Shown piece by piece: positions 4,934 through 7,581 of a stretch of 7,581 nucleotides of DNA. Within the stretch, counting starts at the first letter, position 1; the number at the start of each line of letters is the position of its first letter. Location: positions 1 to 7,581 of the forward strand of contig CAYOFH010000158.1 of NCBI GenBank assembly GCA_964403175.1, in the 5' to 3' direction. This DNA is from Marinilabilia sp964403175. Its GTDB lineage: Bacteria; Bacteroidota; Bacteroidia; Bacteroidales; Marinilabiliaceae. The position numbers and the translations under genes were made by a program. The notes beneath the pieces were generated by a model. That model was given only the letters and a program-made list of their open reading frames with translations, ran no database searches and was not told where the DNA came from.

Positions 4934-5410
4934 TTAGAATCTGTATCTAAGGGAAAGTGCCAGTCCAAAACCAAACGGATCATCCGGTGGGTTAACTAAA
5001 GATAACTCAGGTCTGGTATCAACAGATATCTGGAGCGGAACTTCAGAAAAATTATATTCGATACCTGCGTTCAGAGCAGCAGCCACAAAAACCCCACTGT
5101 CATTAAGATCATTATGGGCCCAGCTTCCTACTGATGGTCCTAACCCCAGATACCAGTAGAAACCACTTTCAATTGGCATTACCCACTGATACAGTCCTGT
5201 AAGTTTCCAATAACTGAAATCTCCACGTCCACCGAAACCAAGATCCAGTTCGCCCCGGTTTCTGTCAAATGGTGTCTGGAATGTAATCTCCGTATCATAG
5301 CCTACCCCTCCTCCAAATCTCAGTCCTATTGCGTTATCGCCACGTTGAGCTATTGATAATACAGGAAGAGTAAGTAGAAAAAATAAGATAATAGTGCCTG
5401 TTTTCCTCAT
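4934..5410 (-). CDS. Small outer-membrane beta-barrel protein
   Basis: This is a 158-residue exported protein starting at the ATG at 5410. A longer in-frame start at 5488 is unlikely, because the extra residues are polar, bury the signal peptide, and overlap a perfect -7 promoter box (5434-5441). The N-terminus is a clear signal peptide: MRK, a hydrophobic core (TIILFFLLTLPVLS), then cleavage after SIA before Q22, as is common in Bacteroidota. The mature part consists of alternating aromatic/glycine strands (IGLRFGGGVGYDTEITFQTPF split by turns, LDLGFGGRGDFSYWKLTGLYQW, FYWYLGLGPSVGSW, VFVAAALNAGIEYNF, LQISVDTRPELSL). It ends in FGLALSLRYRF with a terminal phenylalanine, the usual barrel-assembly signal. 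About eight strands are likely, as in small OmpA/OmpX-type barrels. No peptidoglycan-binding domain is present. Function is unknown; structural or adhesion roles are possible. It is divergent from the histidine kinase. Confidence 0.88.
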   Translation of the reverse strand: MRKTGTIILFFLLTLPVLSIAQRGDNAIGLRFGGGVGYDTEITFQTPFDRNRGELDLGFGGRGDFSYWKLTGLYQWVMPIESGFYWYLGLGPSVGSWAHNDLNDSGVFVAAALNAGIEYNFSEVPLQISVDTRPELSLVNPPDDPFGFGLALSLRYRF

Positions 5411-5433
5411 TGCTAATTGTTTTTTATGTTTTA

Positions 5434-5441
5434 CAAATTTA
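5434..5441 (-). promoter_or_regulatory. Promoter -7 element of the outer-membrane protein gene
   Basis: On the minus strand TAAATTTG (plus-strand 5434-5441) matches the Bacteroidota consensus TAnnTTTG exactly. It lies 23 bases before the ATG at 5410, leaving a short leader of about 18 bases. No TTTG sits at the proper -33 distance, where an A-run is found instead. Its place inside the longer open frame argues for the 5410 start. Confidence 0.55.
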
Positions 5442-5520
5442 GTCAAAGTTTGATTTTTTTTCTGTATGGTTAACAAAAGAAATGTCAAAAAGTTTGTTGA
5501 TTTAGTTTATTAATGACAAG

Positions 5521-5588
5521 ATTCACCGATTTACGATGAGGGCAACCATATCAGATTTAGCTTTTTCTTTTTCTTTTATATGGTGAAT
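5521..5588. repeat. Two overlapping inverted repeats
   Basis: ATTCACC (5521-5527) is complementary to GGTGAAT (5582-5588), and ACCATAT (5545-5551) is complementary to ATATGGT (5578-5584). Both right arms use GGT at 5582-5584, so the pairings exclude each other in RNA. They could be operator half-sites or alternative RNA folds, but the arms are short and AT-rich. Confidence 0.25.
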
Positions 5589-5719
5589 ATTTGTGCTTAT
5601 CTGTTGCTCTTACGGGTACGATTATTTGTTGAATAAAAATATATTGTTTTTTTTAAAACTCTGGCATATAGATTGCGTAAAAATATGCGCATTAATACTA
5701 CTAAAGCAATAGTTTAAAC

Positions 5720-7581
5720 ATGGATTTATCACGGAGAGCAGAGGATATGGAGGTTAACGTTGGTGAATTGTTTTATTCCCTTCCGATTGGGGTGATCTAT
5801 TTTGACAAGGATGGGAGATTGCTTGTTGTCAATCCTGCTGCTCAGGAAATTCTGGGGTTTAGTCTGGAAGAATTAAAAGTTCAGACAGAGAGTGATCCTT
5901 TCTGGAGACTACTTTCTCAGGATGGCTCGGATTTACCGGTGGATGATCAGCCTTCTCGAGTTGCTCTGAGAACAGGTAAGCCTGTTAAGAATAAAGTTGT
6001 AGGGTTCTTTCATCCCGAAAAAATGACCTATTGCTGGTTGAATGTAAATGCGGTACCTGAATTTGAAACAGAGGGCGAAAGACCGTACAGAGTTTATACT
6101 ACTGTTAAAGATATTTCTTCCGATGTAATCGTTCGCAATAATCTTGAGCAAACACGGTCAGACTATAAGATGCTGGTTGATAATATGCACTCCGGGGTGG
6201 CTCTCATTCAGGACGGAATGATAAAGTTTGTCAATAAAAGTCTTGCCCTTCATGTTGGCAGTAGTGTTGGCGATTTGGAAAACACCAGATTTATTTCTCA
6301 TATTGCACCTGAAGAGCAGGAGAGGATAAGTGATTATTATGTGAAACGAATGGCCGGTATGGAAGTTCCTAACAGTTACCGGACAAAAATTAACACGAAG
6401 GATGGGGCCTCTGTTTGGATGGATATCCGAATTAAAAAATTGGATTATAATGGAAAGTCAACTTTACTGGTACTGCTCCATGATGTTGATGCAGAGGTGA
6501 GAATTGAACAACAATTTCGGGCCAGCGAGTTGCGTTTCCGCAGTTTGTTTGAAGAGGCCCCCATTGGCATTGCCTTAATTGCTGAGGATGGCAGGCCTAT
6601 GGATGTAAATGAACAGCTTAGCAAAATAACCGGTTATTCGCAGAAAGAATTGCTGCAAATGACTTTTGCAGATTATACTCATCCCGAAGATATAAATAAG
6701 GATTTGACTTTATTTAAAGAGTTGAAAGACAGAAAGCGTGACAGTTATGAGTTGCTTAAGAGATATATAAGGAAAGACGGCAGTATAGTATGGGGAGGAC
6801 TGAAGGTTGGGTCATTTATCGACAGTTCTGGTCACCAGCAGATTATTGGTATGGTGGAAGACCGAACAGGTGAAGTTAATACCCATAAAGAACTGGAGAT
6901 TGCCCGCGATATGGCCAACGAAAGCAGTCGTATTAAGTCTGCGTTTCTGGCTTCTGTGAGCCATGAATTACGTACGCCCCTTAACGCAGTGCTCGGTTTT
7001 GGAGATATTATTCAGAATACTTCTGAAAATGAGAATATTCGTGAATATGCAGGTTTTATTTATGAGGCAGGTTTTAAGGTAATGAGTATTATTGATGATA
7101 TTCTGGATCTGGCTATGTCTGACCATGGTAAAATACGGTTACGTCCGGCACGGTTTAAGATAGGCGAACTCTTCAACGAGTTCAGGTACCAGCTTCAGGA
7201 GGTTGTTTATAAATATGGGAAAGAAGAGGTTATTGAAGTTCTTGACGATTTATCTGAGGATTGCAGAGAGATGACAATCGTAACTGATAAAAGCAAGGTT
7301 TATCAGGTGATTGTAAATCTTGTAAAAAATGCGGTGAGATTTACGGAAAGAGGATATATAAAACTGGGTTGTTACCAGGCAGAGGAAAACCAGATGGCGT
7401 TTTTTATACAGGACACGGGAATTGGGATTCCCGATGATCAGAAAGAAGTGATTTTTGATTTTTTCCGACAGGCAGATGGGCAGGATCATGCCATATATGG
7501 AGGTATAGGAATTGGTCTGGCAATTTCGAAAAGGATGGCAAATGCGATGTATGGAGACATAAAAGTGGAGTCTGTTCCGGG
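5720..7581 (+). CDS. Cytosolic multi-PAS sensor histidine kinase (3' end outside window)
   Basis: A continuous frame of 620 codons runs from the ATG at 5720 to the window edge. An in-frame TAA at 5702-5704 makes 5720 the first ATG; 5747 (residue 10) is an alternative. There is no membrane segment or signal peptide, so it senses inside the cell. Three PAS domains are visible. The first, about 12-135, has LPIGVIYFDKDGRLLVVNPA and ends in TVKDIS. The second, about 148-265, has MHSGVALIQDGMIKFVN. The third, about 270-384, has FEEAPIGIALIAEDG and IRKDGS and ends in EDRT. The dimerisation/phosphoacceptor helix contains SAFLASVSHELRTPLNAV with the phosphorylated His at 415. The ATPase domain shows the N box VNLVKNA (N533, N537), the G1 box DTGIGIP (from D565), an F box FDFFRQAD and the G2 box GGIGIGLAIS (from 594). 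All catalytic signatures are intact. The protein could end soon after the window or continue into a receiver domain. Partner and ligand are unknown. Confidence 0.95.
   Translation, partial: MDLSRRAEDMEVNVGELFYSLPIGVIYFDKDGRLLVVNPAAQEILGFSLEELKVQTESDPFWRLLSQDGSDLPVDDQPSRVALRTGKPVKNKVVGFFHPEKMTYCWLNVNAVPEFETEGERPYRVYTTVKDISSDVIVRNNLEQTRSDYKMLVDNMHSGVALIQDGMIKFVNKSLALHVGSSVGDLENTRFISHIAPEEQERISDYYVKRMAGMEVPNSYRTKINTKDGASVWMDIRIKKLDYNGKSTLLVLLHDVDAEVRIEQQFRASELRFRSLFEEAPIGIALIAEDGRPMDVNEQLSKITGYSQKELLQMTFADYTHPEDINKDLTLFKELKDRKRDSYELLKRYIRKDGSIVWGGLKVGSFIDSSGHQQIIGMVEDRTGEVNTHKELEIARDMANESSRIKSAFLASVSHELRTPLNAVLGFGDIIQNTSENENIREYAGFIYEAGFKVMSIIDDILDLAMSDHGKIRLRPARFKIGELFNEFRYQLQEVVYKYGKEEVIEVLDDLSEDCREMTIVTDKSKVYQVIVNLVKNAVRFTERGYIKLGCYQAEENQMAFFIQDTGIGIPDDQKEVIFDFFRQADGQDHAIYGGIGIGLAISKRMANAMYGDIKVESVP

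Larger units (their letters stand above)
5411..5719. other. Divergent intergenic region between the outer-membrane protein gene and the histidine kinase
   Basis: These 309 bases hold the minus-strand -7 element (5434-5441), two overlapping 7-bp inverted repeats (5521-5588) and a pyrimidine run of about three CTTTTT units (5561-5577). No kinase promoter could be called: ATTATTTG at 5621-5628 and TAGATTG at 5669-5675 only partly match the consensus, and neither has a well-spaced -33 box. No small gene was recognised. Confidence 0.5.

Noticed and set aside
5411..5488. Extended start at 5488 for the outer-membrane protein
   Set aside because: The extra 26 residues would bury the signal peptide, and the region contains an exact -7 promoter box. 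The ATG at 5410 fits both signals.
5933..7489. Minus-strand open frames opposite the histidine kinase (5933-6151, 7250-7489)
   Set aside because: The plus strand encodes an uninterrupted kinase with all catalytic boxes. The antisense frames are short and resemble nothing known.

Overview
The window looks like a chromosomal housekeeping-to-accessory stretch from a member of the Bacteroidota, probably Bacteroidales/Marinilabiliales-like. The order-level call is weak. The evidence is moderately AT-rich DNA, start codons mostly without Shine-Dalgarno sequences, promoter elements matching the Bacteroidota -7 consensus TAnnTTTG, and protein families typical of the phylum. No mobile element, CRISPR array, tRNA or rRNA was recognised.

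Layout. Positions 1-967 hold the 3' end of a probable rpsB (30S protein S2) and complete tsf (elongation factor Ts), closed by a strong intrinsic terminator. A 434-base gap follows, with a candidate promoter near its right end and a possible decayed reading frame on the minus strand. pyrH (UMP kinase) lies at 1402-2106. It converges on a small membrane-anchored, cysteine-containing protein on the minus strand (2176-2556). That gene is divergent from a 126-residue protein (2606-2986) that I read as a possible catalytically degenerate UPF0102/YraN-like nuclease fold. The two divergent genes share overlapping promoters.

Positions 3189-4510 carry a two-gene unit: an unrecognised protein with two membrane segments, then a membrane-anchored TlpA/ResA-type thiol-disulfide oxidoreductase. 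A 423-base convergent gap holds three hairpins and a perfect bidirectional terminator. Next is a small outer-membrane beta-barrel protein on the minus strand (4934-5410), then a divergent intergenic region. The window closes with a cytosolic histidine kinase containing three PAS domains (5720 onward), cut by the window edge just after its G2 box.

How the genes fit together. tsf and pyrH serve translation and pyrimidine nucleotide supply. They are transcriptionally separated here, and the usual next gene, frr, is absent. The two-gene unit at 3189-4510 points to envelope thiol-redox work. The kinase is a cytoplasmic signal sensor whose regulator is outside the window or further along the same protein. 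I found no convincing previously undescribed multi-gene system. The points most worth a second look are the degenerate nuclease-like protein, the overlapping divergent promoters with a predicted leaderless transcript, the structured gap at 4579-4834, and the unrecognised partner of the TlpA-like protein.
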